A stretch of DNA of 64,000 nucleotides from Companilactobacillus heilongjiangensis (GTDB lineage: Bacteria; Bacillota; Bacilli; Lactobacillales; Lactobacillaceae). A program made the position numbers and the translations under genes. The stretch lies in assembly GCF_000831645.3 (NCBI RefSeq), contig NZ_CP012559.1:1798001-1862000 (forward strand). The letters are read 5' to 3'. Positions 24,216 to 32,672 of the stretch are shown here, piece after piece. Below the pieces are notes generated by a model. The model was not told where the DNA came from, ran no database searches, and saw nothing but the letters and a program-made list of their open reading frames with translations. Each line of letters starts with the position of its first letter. The stretch's first letter is position 1.

Positions 24216-25208
24216 ATGACATTTTTTAAATACTTACGCGATCATATTTATTCAATTCTCATTGTCTTGGTGGGGATGACTTTTGTCGAATTAGTCCTCT
24301 ATTTGGACCCTCACGTTAACTTTAACCCGGGTACATTGATTTACACATGGATTCTGGCAATGGTCTTCCTAGTGGCAAATTTGGCTATTTCGTATACACA
24401 CAAGAAGACGTGGTTCCAACAGTTGGAAAATTATCAAGAGGACCTGTCGAAAGAATTATACGGTGCTCGAAATAATGAACAAAAATTTATTCAATCAAAA
24501 ATTAACAATATTTCTATGGAATATCGTAATGAGTTGACTGAACTTTATCAGAACCAAAAAGATCAGCGAGAATACACTGAATCTTGGGTGCATGACATTA
24601 AAGTTCCTTTGGCGGCATTGAAGTTATCCCAAGATGACGACTTGGACCCCGACTTGATTGCTGAAGAACTAGACCAAATCGATTATTTGGTTGATCAAGC
24701 ACTCTACTTTGCCCGTTTAAATAATTTCTCGAATGATTATTTAATTCAAGAACAAGATTTAAACGACATCGTCAAAGCCTGCATCAGAACCAACAAACGC
24801 CTATTTATCAGCAAACGTATCGGCATCAATTTTGACATCACCGATAAGAAAATTTTAACCGATGAGAAATGGCTGAGCTTTATCATCAATCAGATTTTGG
24901 CTAACAGTTTGAAGTATACCGATAACGGCGGTAAGATTTCAGTCTTCACAACTACAGACGACAATAATATCGAATTACATATTAAAGATAACGGTATCGG
25001 GATTGCTGACCAAGATATCAGTCGAATCTTTAACAAAGGATTCACCGGTAGCAATGGTCGGAAATCTGGCAGCAAGTCTACCGGTATGGGATTGTATTTG
25101 ACTAAGAAGATGGTCGATAAACTTGGCCATACAATCAGTGTTAATTCACATCCTGGCGACGGTACCGAAACCATAATTACATTCTTGGATTTACCATACT
25201 ACAAGTAA
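24216..25208 (+). CDS. BceS-type intramembrane-sensing histidine kinase
   Basis: A 330-residue kinase with only two membrane helices (about residues 12-30 and 42-62) and almost no extracellular loop, the mark of intramembrane-sensing kinases that rely on a BceAB transporter to detect peptide. The phospho-acceptor His is in ESWVHDIKVPLAALKL. The ATPase domain has NQILANSLKYT (N box), IKDNGIGI (G1) and STGMGLYLTKKM (G2). It starts nine bases after the regulator gene and is followed by two terminators. Confidence 0.9.
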   Translation: MTFFKYLRDHIYSILIVLVGMTFVELVLYLDPHVNFNPGTLIYTWILAMVFLVANLAISYTHKKTWFQQLENYQEDLSKELYGARNNEQKFIQSKINNISMEYRNELTELYQNQKDQREYTESWVHDIKVPLAALKLSQDDDLDPDLIAEELDQIDYLVDQALYFARLNNFSNDYLIQEQDLNDIVKACIRTNKRLFISKRIGINFDITDKKILTDEKWLSFIINQILANSLKYTDNGGKISVFTTTDDNNIELHIKDNGIGIADQDISRIFNKGFTGSNGRKSGSKSTGMGLYLTKKMVDKLGHTISVNSHPGDGTETIITFLDLPYYK

Positions 25209-25226
25209 TTTTAAAATTATTACTAC

Positions 25227-25278
25227 GCTGAAATCTCTTTGGTAAAGAATCAATGCCTAAATAGATTTCAGCTTTTTT
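25227..25278 (+). terminator. Terminator after the kinase gene
   Basis: GCTGAAATCT pairs with AGATTTCAGC and is followed by seven T. Confidence 0.85.
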
Positions 25279-25293
25279 ATTTTATGCACAACA

Positions 25294-25327
25294 AAAGGAC
25301 CAGTGAAATTTCTCACTGATCCTTTTT
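25294..25327. terminator. Bidirectional hairpin, likely terminator of the tetR operon
   Basis: AAAGGACCAGTGA pairs with TCACTGATCCTTT (one mismatch), with A-rich and T-rich edges. On the minus strand it lies beyond repeat copy 11, so copy 11 would be inside the 3' UTR of the tetR transcript. Confidence 0.75.
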
Positions 25328-25385
25328 GAGTTCACAAATTATTAACTTTAAATCCCCAACCAACAAAAAAACAACGAATACATTA

Positions 25386-25572
25386 GTCGGAGGGAGACAG
25401 GGATTTGGAAGACTGCTGTGAAAGTGGCGTTACGGCTTTAGCCGTTACACCACCGGGCGAGTTTGGAGACTTACCGAACTGTGGTAAGGCTTCAAAAACC
25501 GAGGTTCGAGACCGCACTTCGGCTCGGACCGGTCCGCATAGCGGCTTCCAAATCCCTGTCTCCCGGAGGCGG
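25386..25572 (+). repeat. Cloverleaf repeat, copy 11
   Basis: Arms GGGAGACAGGGATTTGGAA and TTCCAAATCCCTGTCTCCC are perfect 19-base complements. First hairpin TTACGGCT with AGCCGTTA; middle TTTGGAGACTTACC with GGTAAGGCTTCAAA. The GGCGG end stops five bases from the tetR stop codon. Confidence 0.85.
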
Positions 25573-25576
25573 AAAC

Positions 25577-26227
25577 CTATTTCTCAATAGCAGAAATAAT
25601 TAATTTTTCAATCTCATCAAGATCCTCATTTACTTGCATATCGCTCTTAACTCCAAAAATCTTGTAATTTTGCAAAAAGTAAACCAGCACCTGCGAAACT
25701 ATCAGTCGAATGATTGACTCCGGTTTAATATCCGACCTAACTTCATCACTGTTCTCGACTAAATCAGTAAACACTTTAAAAATTCCTGCACCACGTTCAG
25801 AGATTAATTCCATAAATTTAGCTTTAACTTTATCCTTTGTCAAAATCTCCGAAAGCATAATTGATGCAACCTCACGATTATCAGCAATGAACTGATAGCG
25901 ACTACGAACCACGTAGTGAATAAATGATTTTAAATTGTTTCCGTGAGCCTGCAAAGAATTCTGAAAGTCCTCAACGTACACCGGAATAATATTTTCCATC
26001 AATGGAGCAATAATGAAATATAATAAATCTTCTTTAGTCTTAAAATATTTAAAAATAGTTGCTTGACTCATCCCTGATTCTTTAGCAATTTCTTGAGTCG
26101 ATGTACCATCAAATCCTTGTGCTGAAAAGAGTTTCAACGCTGCCAAAACAACCTTTTTCTTTCCAGCTGGCATGTCAGAATCTTCTACCCATGCTTTAAA
26201 ATCTTTCGATATTTGTTGCTCTGCCAC
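25577..26227 (-). CDS. TetR-family transcriptional regulator
   Basis: A 216-residue repressor. The N-terminal HTH has AALKLFSAQGFDGTSTQEIAKESGMSQATIFKYFKTKEDLLYF (about residues 28-70), the TetR pattern. It starts on GTG with AAGGGA nine bases upstream. It is the last gene of an ABC-2 exporter operon, 15 bases after the permease, so it probably represses the operon through the palindrome at 28106-28125 and responds to the exported compound. Confidence 0.9.
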   Translation of the reverse strand: MAEQQISKDFKAWVEDSDMPAGKKKVVLAALKLFSAQGFDGTSTQEIAKESGMSQATIFKYFKTKEDLLYFIIAPLMENIIPVYVEDFQNSLQAHGNNLKSFIHYVVRSRYQFIADNREVASIMLSEILTKDKVKAKFMELISERGAGIFKVFTDLVENSDEVRSDIKPESIIRLIVSQVLVYFLQNYKIFGVKSDMQVNEDLDEIEKLIISAIEK

Positions 26228-26242
26228 AAAATCAAGTCCCTT

Positions 26243-27352
26243 CTATACTTTACGATAACGTTTCAGTCCTAAGATATTTAAAATTGTTAATACTACTAAG
26301 AAAACCAAGAGTGCGCCAATCGGTGCCTGAATTTGACTGAGCTTGGCTCCACTCATAACTACATCGGCTGTCGCTTGCCCAGAATACTTGAGCGGCAATA
26401 TATACGAAATATTTTGTACCCAATGTGCCATAGTATCCAACGGAATAATTCCTGAGAAGAATACTTGTGGAATCACGATAATGGGAATAAATTGCATCAT
26501 TTGGAACTCTGATTTGGCGAAAGTCGACATCAAAATGCCGAATGCTAAAGCCACCATCGCTAAAATGACATTGACGATAACTACATTCCACATACTTCCA
26601 ATCACTTCGACTTTTAATACATAAATTGTGAACAAAACGATAACAAGCGTCTGAACGATTGCTAACAAGCCGTAACTGATCATATAACCAAAAACGATTT
26701 CGGAACGTCTGACTGGTGTCGCTAACAAGCGGTCTAATGTTCCGGTCGTTCTTTCTTTCAACAGTGCCATCCCCGAGATTAAGAACACGAAGAAGAAAAC
26801 AAAGAATCCCATTAAGATTGGCAAAATTTTATCAAAAAATGACGTATCTTTATCACCGTAAACGTAAGAATTGTGAATCTTCGGTGTCTTCTGATTTTTA
26901 GATTGCATCATTGCGGCGGCTTGAGGATTGTTGGCTGCCAGGGATTTTAATGTAGTTTTCAATTCCTCAATATTAGTTGCAACCATTGAAGCTTTCAAAG
27001 CTGCTTTTGTCGCGGTAGTCTTACTGGCATCGGTATTGGCGTTCTTTACGTAAAAATTACCATTCTTATAACGAACAATCCCATCAACTTTCTGATTTTT
27101 CAAAGCTTTGTTAGCTTTGGCTTGAGTTGCATACTTATAAACCTTGATATGGTCAACTTTCTTAATCTGTGTGACCAAGCTGCTTTGAACATTAACGGTC
27201 GCAATATTGACATTGGTTGTCGAATTAGACGTAAAAACGACTTTCATCAAAACTAAAATTAAGATTGGAGCGACGAACATTAAGGCTAAAGTCCGTTTGT
27301 CACGAAATAGCTCCTTTAAAACACGTTTAGCGATAGACCACGTTCTTTTCAT
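26243..27352 (-). CDS. ABC-2 type transporter permease
   Basis: A 369-residue permease of an exporter. One helix near the N-terminus (LALMFVAPILILVLMKVVF), a long extracytoplasmic domain (about 40-170, with many Asn, Lys and Ala) and five helices in the C-terminal half are visible. KERTTGTLDRLLATPVRRSEIVFGY is the conserved cytoplasmic stretch of ABC-2 permeases. It overlaps the ATPase gene by 26 bases. The substrate is unknown; a drug or toxic amphiphile is likely given the TetR regulator. Confidence 0.88.
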   Translation of the reverse strand: MKRTWSIAKRVLKELFRDKRTLALMFVAPILILVLMKVVFTSNSTTNVNIATVNVQSSLVTQIKKVDHIKVYKYATQAKANKALKNQKVDGIVRYKNGNFYVKNANTDASKTTATKAALKASMVATNIEELKTTLKSLAANNPQAAAMMQSKNQKTPKIHNSYVYGDKDTSFFDKILPILMGFFVFFFVFLISGMALLKERTTGTLDRLLATPVRRSEIVFGYMISYGLLAIVQTLVIVLFTIYVLKVEVIGSMWNVVIVNVILAMVALAFGILMSTFAKSEFQMMQFIPIIVIPQVFFSGIIPLDTMAHWVQNISYILPLKYSGQATADVVMSGAKLSQIQAPIGALLVFLVVLTILNILGLKRYRKV

Positions 27353-28070
27353 TCTCGTATTCCACCTTTAAGAAAACATTCTCGATTGTATTTTCATTAT
27401 ATTGAGCCTTGAGATTGGCTGGAGTATCATAAGCAATCAACTGACCGCCCAGAATCAATGCCACATCATCAACCAATTCAGCCTCATCCATAACATGAGT
27501 TGTGACCAAAATAGTCCTGCCTTCATCCCGCAATTTATGCAGCTCACCCCAGATTTGACGACGCAACGCCGGATCAATCCCAACAGTAGGTTCATCCAAA
27601 ATCAAAACTTCACTATCGCCAAGCATCGCAATTGCCAACGATAACCGCCGTTTCATTCCCCCAGAGTAACCACTGACACGCTTGTTCAAATCATTGGTCA
27701 ATTCAACAACTTCAGCAACATGGAGAATCTGGCGATTAGCTTTTTGACCAGCAACGCCTTTCATATCAGCGTAAAACGGGAGATTTTCTTTGGCAGTCAA
27801 GGCATCATATAAAGCATCCGTCTGTGCCATATAACCGATTCGATTTAACAATTGACGATTCGGCATAACTTTTCCAAAGACCGTGGCGGTACCCTGTTGT
27901 GTCTTTTCCATCCCTAAAATAATCTTGATAATGGTTGATTTACCAGCACCGGATGGCCCAATCAATCCGATTATCTTGCCTTGCGGTATATCAAAATTAA
28001 TATGGTTTAGAACAGTTTCTTTACCAAATTTTTTAACAACATCTTTCATGGAGATAATTGCATTTGCCAT
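27327..28070 (-). CDS. ABC transporter ATP-binding protein (exporter)
   Basis: A 247-residue ATPase with Walker A GPSGAGKSTI (about residues 38-47), signature YSGGMKRRLSLAIAM and Walker B EVLILDEPTVGIDP. First gene of the ATPase-permease-tetR operon. A near-consensus promoter and a palindrome lie just upstream. Confidence 0.92.
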   Translation of the reverse strand: MANAIISMKDVVKKFGKETVLNHINFDIPQGKIIGLIGPSGAGKSTIIKIILGMEKTQQGTATVFGKVMPNRQLLNRIGYMAQTDALYDALTAKENLPFYADMKGVAGQKANRQILHVAEVVELTNDLNKRVSGYSGGMKRRLSLAIAMLGDSEVLILDEPTVGIDPALRRQIWGELHKLRDEGRTILVTTHVMDEAELVDDVALILGGQLIAYDTPANLKAQYNENTIENVFLKVEYENEKNVVYR

Positions 28071-28103
28071 AACTATTACCTTCTAGCTTGTTTATTAATT
28101 TAA

Positions 28104-28165
28104 AGGTGAGTGTTTGGTTACTCACTTGATGAATAAAGAATAATACCCTAAAAAAACTTTGTCAA
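28104..28165 (-). promoter_or_regulatory. Promoter and probable TetR operator of the ABC exporter operon
   Basis: On the minus strand TTGACA (28160-28165) and TATTCT (28137-28142) are separated by exactly 17 bases. Immediately after the expected start point lies GTGAGT-N8-ACTCAC (28106-28125), a perfect inverted repeat placed to block elongation when bound. Autoregulation by the operon's own TetR is the simplest reading. Confidence 0.75.
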
Positions 28166-28264
28166 CAATTGGGGTATCATTTCTTATTCTCTTTCTTTAA
28201 AGCCGTTTTAAATTAATGCTATTCAGAACTACTTGTAGCACAATATACATACGAGGTGATTAAA

Positions 28265-28549
28265 ATGAAGTTAGAGAAAACATCAAAAGTTCAGATTAGT
28301 ACGACTATTGATCATAATATTAAAATTAAGGCCCAAAGCATTCTCGCTAACAACGATTTAACTATTAATGAATATTTGGAAATGGCCCTAACAGATGTCG
28401 CAAATAATGGACTACCTGAATACTTCGTAAATCCATCCTCAGAATTAACTGCTTCAATATTAGAGGCTAATGAAGTAATAAGTAATCAGAAAGACACTCC
28501 AAATATTACTACCACTCGTGAAGAATTAAACCGAATGCTAAACTCATAA
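28265..28549 (+). CDS. RelB/DinJ-family antitoxin without adjacent toxin
   Basis: A 94-residue protein starting MKLEKTSKVQISTTIDHNIK, a ribbon-helix-helix N-terminus typical of RelB/DinJ, followed by ILANNDLTINEYLEMALTDVANNGLPEYF. The ATG at 28265 follows GAGGTGAT. No toxin gene follows: the next thing is a hairpin and repeat copy 12. It may be an orphan left after toxin loss or may act on a toxin encoded elsewhere. Confidence 0.78.
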   Translation: MKLEKTSKVQISTTIDHNIKIKAQSILANNDLTINEYLEMALTDVANNGLPEYFVNPSSELTASILEANEVISNQKDTPNITTTREELNRMLNS

Positions 28550-28564
28550 AAATGGCAAAAAAAA

Positions 28565-28593
28565 GAAAACTCCAACCAAAACTCAGAGTTTTC
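28565..28593 (-). terminator. Hairpin between the two antitoxin genes
   Basis: GAAAACTC pairs with GAGTTTTC. The T-run is on the minus strand, so it would end the transcript of the gene at 28813 after reading through repeat copy 12. Confidence 0.65.
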
Positions 28594-28619
28594 AATATAT
28601 AAGATAAAACCAATAACCT

Positions 28620-28808
28620 AGCTGGAGGTCGTCTGGGAAAATACATTTTGCCATGAAGGTGGCGTTATGGCTTTAGCCATTACACCACGGGACGAGTTTG
28701 GATACTTGCAGAACTGTGGCAAGGATTCAAATCGAGGTGCGAGACCGCTCTTTGGCTCGGACCGGTCCCCATGGCAGAACTGTATTTTCCCAGACAACCG
28801 GAAGCGGC
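28620..28808 (+). repeat. Cloverleaf repeat, copy 12
   Basis: Arms GGTCGTCTGGGAAAATACA and TGTATTTTCCCAGACAACC pair with a G-T type mismatch. First hairpin TTATGGCT with AGCCATTA. The GCGGC end stops five bases from the stop codon of the next gene. Confidence 0.85.
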
Positions 28809-28812
28809 CCAT

Positions 28813-29040
28813 TTAACAATACGCCTCAAGCGCCTTACGAACTTGGTCTAACGAGATATCGGGACAATGATCATCAGAATTGCACAATGCTCTTTCATAA
28901 AGTTGATCGTCCATTTCGTCTTCTATTTTTTCAACCGCTGCTGAACGAAGAAAGGCGGAAACACTGATATTTTTAGATTTCGCATAGTTCTTGATCATCT
29001 TTTCGTCCTGTTCATCTAAATAAAAGGATATAACTGCCAT
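28813..29040 (-). CDS. Ribbon-helix-helix antitoxin-like protein (RelB/DUF6290 type)
   Basis: A 75-residue protein, MAVISFYLDEQDEKMIKNYAKSKN at the start, which fits a ribbon-helix-helix DNA-binding fold, with SVSAFLRSAAVEKIEDEMDD next, the usual pattern of small antitoxins with a conserved acidic tail. No toxin is adjacent; downstream is repeat copy 12 and then the convergent antitoxin gene. AGGTGACGGG precedes the ATG. Confidence 0.72.
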   Translation of the reverse strand: MAVISFYLDEQDEKMIKNYAKSKNISVSAFLRSAAVEKIEDEMDDQLYERALCNSDDHCPDISLDQVRKALEAYC

Positions 29041-29333
29041 TTCCCGTCACCTACCTTATTTTCAAATACAGTTTATTATGTCGAATAGCTTTTTTCAATA
29101 GTTAACCTATTCACAATTCAACTTTATATAAAGATTATTCTATAATTTGATTAATTATTTTTATTCTCAAAAGACATTTTTGGCATTTAATGTATTTATG
29201 CCTATAACGACACAAAAATACGGCCCCCAACCTTACTGGTAGCCGTATTTTGATTTGGATTCAAACCTGTAAAATAGTCAAACTTTTTGATTAAAATTTT
29301 GGTACCGTTAACTTTTCCAAGTGCACCTATCCA
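29041..29333. other. Intergenic region between antitoxin gene and copB
   Basis: AT-rich, no reading frame of note. It contains the promoter region of the gene at 28813 and the terminator at 29216-29251. Confidence 0.5.
29216..29251. terminator. Terminator of the copY-copB operon
   Basis: AAAATACGGC pairs with GCCGTATTTT around a 16-base loop. On the minus strand TTTTTGTG follows the stem; it is about 80 bases past the copB stop. Confidence 0.75.
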
Positions 29334-31382
29334 CTACATCTTCAACGTCATAGCGTTCAAAGCAACCACGACAGTTGACAATGACATGATGACCGCACCG
29401 ACTGCAGGACTGAGGACAAATCCGACACCTGCTAAAATTCCGGCAGCTAATGGAATAGCTAGAATGTTATATCCAGCTCCCCACCAGAGATTTTCAATTG
29501 TCTTCATATAAGTGTTGTGTGACAACTTCAAGAATTTAATGATGTCGCTTGGATCTGAATTGTAAAGGACAACTTGAGCTGAATCAATCGCAACATCAGT
29601 CCCAGCACCAATAGCAACACCGATAGTAGCTGAAGCCAAACTTGGAGCATCATTGATACCATCTCCGACCATCATGACATGGTGACCGTCAAGTTCGAGT
29701 TGTTTGATAACATTGTGTTTATCTTCGGGCAATAATTCACCACGGAACTCGTCGATTCCCATTTGTTTAGCCATGATAGCGGCAGCTTCTTTATTATCAC
29801 CAGTCAACATGATTGGAGTAATATTTCTAGCTTTTAATTCTTTAATAAATTCAACAGTATTCTTCTTGATCGTATCGCCCAATGCGACGAATCCGAGAAC
29901 CTTACCATTGTTAACTAAGAAACTGATGGTATTACCTTTATCAAGGTATGTTTGAACCAATTTCTTATCGACTGCAATCTTGTTTTCGTTGAGATACTTC
30001 ATATTAACTAGATAATAATCTTGGTCCTTCAAAGTGGCACTCATACCATAACCCTTGAGAGCCTTGACATTATCCAAAATTTCGGGTGTTACTTTTTTAT
30101 CTTTAGCATATTGCACAATACTGTTGGCAATTGGGTGACTTGAGCTACCTTCGATACCAGCAATGATAGCTAACAAGCCATTGTTATCAATTGATGAATC
30201 AGTACTTTGAAGTCCATTAACAGTAAATTTACCTTCAGTTAAAGTACCAGTCTTATCCATGGCAACGTAATCAATTTTGCGACTGTTTTCAATAGCTTGG
30301 TTATCACGGATAATCAAACCATTTGTGGCAGCGATTGATGTACTACGTGACATAACTAGTGGAATAGCCAATCCTAAAGCATGTGGACAAGCGATAACTA
30401 GAACGGTTACCAAACGGTTTAAAGCAGTATTCATATCTCCGAAAATCAACCAGTAAACGAATGACAATAGTCCGACTGTTAAAGCAGCATAGAACAACCA
30501 ACCAGAAACTCGATCAGCTAACATTTGTGTCTTAGAACGTTTACTTTGTGCGTCAGAAACCAACTTACTAATTTGTGACAAGTAACCTTCACCAGCAGAT
30601 TTATCAACTTGTACTTTGATAGTGCTGTCACCGTTGATTGAACCGCCAACAACTTTACTGCCGATTTCCTTTTTAACAGCTTTAGATTCACCGGTAATTA
30701 ATGATTCATTGATGTAACCAGATCCAGCAATAACGTGACCATCAAGAGGAACTGATTCACCGGCACGAACTTCAACAATATCGTCCTTTTTAACCATTGA
30801 AATATCGTGATCCATTGTTTCTTCACCATGAACCATGTGAACTTGGTTAGGAACAAGTGAAGCAATCTTTTGTAAAGCATTACCAGCACTCATTGTGGAT
30901 TTCATTTCAATCCAGTGACCCAGCAACATGATGACAATCAACGATGCCAACTCCCAGAAGAAATCCATAATGTGCGTTGAAGAATGTAACAGGTCGTTCA
31001 TAACAAAGGCGTAGAGACTGTAAATATAAGCAACACTGATACCCATTGTAATCAAGGTCATCATCGCTGGCTTTTTCTCAGCCAATTCACCACGAGCACC
31101 GGTTAGAAATGGTTTCCCACCGTAGAAGTAAAGTGCTGTGGATAAAATCAACACAATCCAATCAGAGCCTGGAAACTGAAATTGAAATGGCAAATGCAAT
31201 CCCATAAATGGCGACAAGATAAAGACTGGAATCGCTAGAGCTAGTGAAATCCAAAATTTTTGTCTTAAATCACCCATGTCCATCATGTGACCACCATGCA
31301 TCATCATATCGTGACCACTAGACATATCCATTTTCATATCTTCGTGCTTCATATCCATATCTTTCATATCCATATTTTTCAT
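29334..31382 (-). CDS. copB: Copper-exporting P-type ATPase CopB
   Basis: A P1B-type ATPase that pumps copper out of the cytoplasm. The 682-residue protein starts with a Met/His-rich tail (MDMKDMDMKHEDMKMDM, then GHDMMMHGGHMMDMG) in place of a ferredoxin-like metal domain. The membrane metal site is CPH (VIACPHALGLAIP), the mark of the CopB subgroup; CPC would be CopA. The actuator TGES is present, with the phosphorylation site DKTGTLTEG, the nucleotide-binding HP (SSHPIAN), and TGDN and GDGINDAP. It follows copY by 13 bases. Confidence 0.95.
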   Translation of the reverse strand: MKNMDMKDMDMKHEDMKMDMSSGHDMMMHGGHMMDMGDLRQKFWISLALAIPVFILSPFMGLHLPFQFQFPGSDWIVLILSTALYFYGGKPFLTGARGELAEKKPAMMTLITMGISVAYIYSLYAFVMNDLLHSSTHIMDFFWELASLIVIMLLGHWIEMKSTMSAGNALQKIASLVPNQVHMVHGEETMDHDISMVKKDDIVEVRAGESVPLDGHVIAGSGYINESLITGESKAVKKEIGSKVVGGSINGDSTIKVQVDKSAGEGYLSQISKLVSDAQSKRSKTQMLADRVSGWLFYAALTVGLLSFVYWLIFGDMNTALNRLVTVLVIACPHALGLAIPLVMSRSTSIAATNGLIIRDNQAIENSRKIDYVAMDKTGTLTEGKFTVNGLQSTDSSIDNNGLLAIIAGIEGSSSHPIANSIVQYAKDKKVTPEILDNVKALKGYGMSATLKDQDYYLVNMKYLNENKIAVDKKLVQTYLDKGNTISFLVNNGKVLGFVALGDTIKKNTVEFIKELKARNITPIMLTGDNKEAAAIMAKQMGIDEFRGELLPEDKHNVIKQLELDGHHVMMVGDGINDAPSLASATIGVAIGAGTDVAIDSAQVVLYNSDPSDIIKFLKLSHNTYMKTIENLWWGAGYNILAIPLAAGILAGVGFVLSPAVGAVIMSLSTVVVALNAMTLKM

Positions 31383-31395
31383 AGTATCATCACCC

Positions 31396-31818
31396 TTACT
31401 TCAAATCAGCTTCCAAACAGTCACATTCGACTTCTTCTGGGGCTGTCTTAGCTTTTTCATTCAATGTAGCAATCATTTTTGCAATATCAGCTTGAGAAAT
31501 TGCTGAAGATTCAATTAATTCATTAATAGCGTTACCTTTTCGCATGCAACAAAGATTATCAAATAGATCAGTCACATTCTCTTTAATCGCTACGTCCTCT
31601 TGAATCGTTGGTTGGTAAACGTAAGGACGCTTATCTTCAATTGCTTTTAGAAAATGCTTTTTTTGGAGCCGAATAATTAAAGTCTTAATTGTGGCAGCTT
31701 TCCAATCAGTCTTTTGTTCTAGGATTTCAATGACCTGTTTACTAGTGGCCTGTCCTAGAGTCCAAATAATTCGCATCACTTGCCATTCGGCCCGGCTCAT
31801 TGTTTCAACTTCTTTCAT
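31396..31818 (-). CDS. copY: CopY-type copper-responsive repressor (BlaI/MecI family)
   Basis: A 140-residue repressor. The winged-helix N-terminus has MSRAEWQVMRIIWTLGQATSKQVIEIL and RLQKKHFLKAIEDKRPYVYQP, the BlaI/MecI pattern. The C-terminus carries CC (about 98-99) and CDC (about 132-134) but lacks the second CxC of the classical CxCxxxxCxC copper site, so metal sensing may differ. AAGAGG precedes the ATG. Two cop boxes lie immediately upstream. Copper release from the operator would derepress copY-copB. Confidence 0.88.
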   Translation of the reverse strand: MKEVETMSRAEWQVMRIIWTLGQATSKQVIEILEQKTDWKAATIKTLIIRLQKKHFLKAIEDKRPYVYQPTIQEDVAIKENVTDLFDNLCCMRKGNAINELIESSAISQADIAKMIATLNEKAKTAPEEVECDCLEADLK

Positions 31819-31836
31819 GTCATTTCCTCTTTGGTT

Positions 31837-31846
31837 TACATTTGTA
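31837..31846. promoter_or_regulatory. cop box, proximal
   Basis: TACATTTGTA exactly matches the CopY operator consensus TACANNTGTA and starts 18 bases upstream of the copY ATG. Confidence 0.88.
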
Positions 31847-31868
31847 ATCTTCTTAACAATTCATAGTT

Positions 31869-31878
31869 TACAACTGTA
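31869..31878. promoter_or_regulatory. cop box, distal
   Basis: TACAACTGTA, second perfect TACANNTGTA match, 32 bases (three helical turns) from the first. Paired cop boxes are the usual arrangement. Confidence 0.88.
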
Positions 31879-31917
31879 AACCTTAAAAGTAAAGCCTTAT
31901 TACTTATTTTTGTTTTT

Positions 31918-32097
31918 CCGCCAACGGGAGAGATAGATGCCATCGCCCTGTGACCGGTGCGAGCCAAGGTCTCGCGCCTCGATTTTGAGCTTTGCAGAAA
32001 CCGCAAATCTCAAAATACGTCAGTGGAGTAAGAGCTGAAGTTCTTACTCCACTTGCACTGCTGGTAGACTATCTCTCTCCCGCTGGCTCTTGTTTTT
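31918..32097 (-). repeat. Cloverleaf repeat, copy 13
   Basis: Tip is CCGCCAACGGG instead of GCCGCCTCCGG and the other tip CCCGCTGGC changed accordingly. Arms CGGGAGAGATAG and CTATCTCTCTCCCG pair. First hairpin GTGGAGTAAGAACT with AGCTCTTACTCCAC. The tip faces copY. Confidence 0.8.
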
Positions 32098-32408
32098 GTT
32101 GGCTTCTGCTTGATTAGTTGATTGATATAAACTGCATAGAATACCTTATGTATATCTGAAAGTAATGAATCTGACAAAATTGATACTGGATTCGAAGTCA
32201 CGTTCACTACTTTATATTGACTGAATACAATACAAAGCTTGATATATCAGAACTTAAAGTATCAATATTAATCAATTTATATTACCCAAATTAGAACCAC
32301 CTCGAATCATTTTCACTGATTCTATTACATACTTAATAATTGTTCAAAAATTCAAATTTTAAATTCTAAAAATTAATATAATTCAGAAGACACTTAGGGA
32401 CAAAAAAA
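32098..32408. other. AT-rich spacer between repeats 13 and 14
   Basis: About 300 bases with no reading frame or structure that I can support. Confidence 0.4.
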
Positions 32409-32451
32409 TACCCATGATAAGTTAGAAATAAATCTAACTATCATGGGTATT
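32409..32451. terminator. Terminator-like hairpin downstream of nrdJ and repeat 14
   Basis: ATACCCATGATAAGTTAGA pairs with TCTAACTATCATGGGTAT, a stem of 18 pairs with one bulge, with seven A on its left (T-run on the minus strand). It would end the nrdJ transcript after repeat copy 14. Confidence 0.75.
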
Positions 32452-32490
32452 ATTAATTTCAATTTATACATTCAAATATCAAGATAACCT

Positions 32491-32668
32491 AGCCGGAGGT
32501 CGACAGTGATGATGAAGACAGCTGTGCAAGTGGAGTTAGGGATTTATCCCTTACTCCACCGACGTATTTTGAAATTCGAGTGGTTTTCTCGAAGTTCAAA
32601 ATCGAGGTGTGAGACTTTGGCTCACACCGGTTAGCAGGCTTACATCATCACTGTCGACCGTAGGCGGC
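32491..32668 (+). repeat. Cloverleaf repeat, copy 14
   Basis: Arms GGTCGACAGTGATGATGAAG and CTTACATCATCACTGTCGACC pair. First hairpin GTGGAGTTAGGGAT with ATCCCTTACTCCAC, a perfectly compensated version of other copies. GGCGGC ends five bases from the nrdJ stop codon. Confidence 0.85.
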
Positions 32669-32672
32669 ACAG

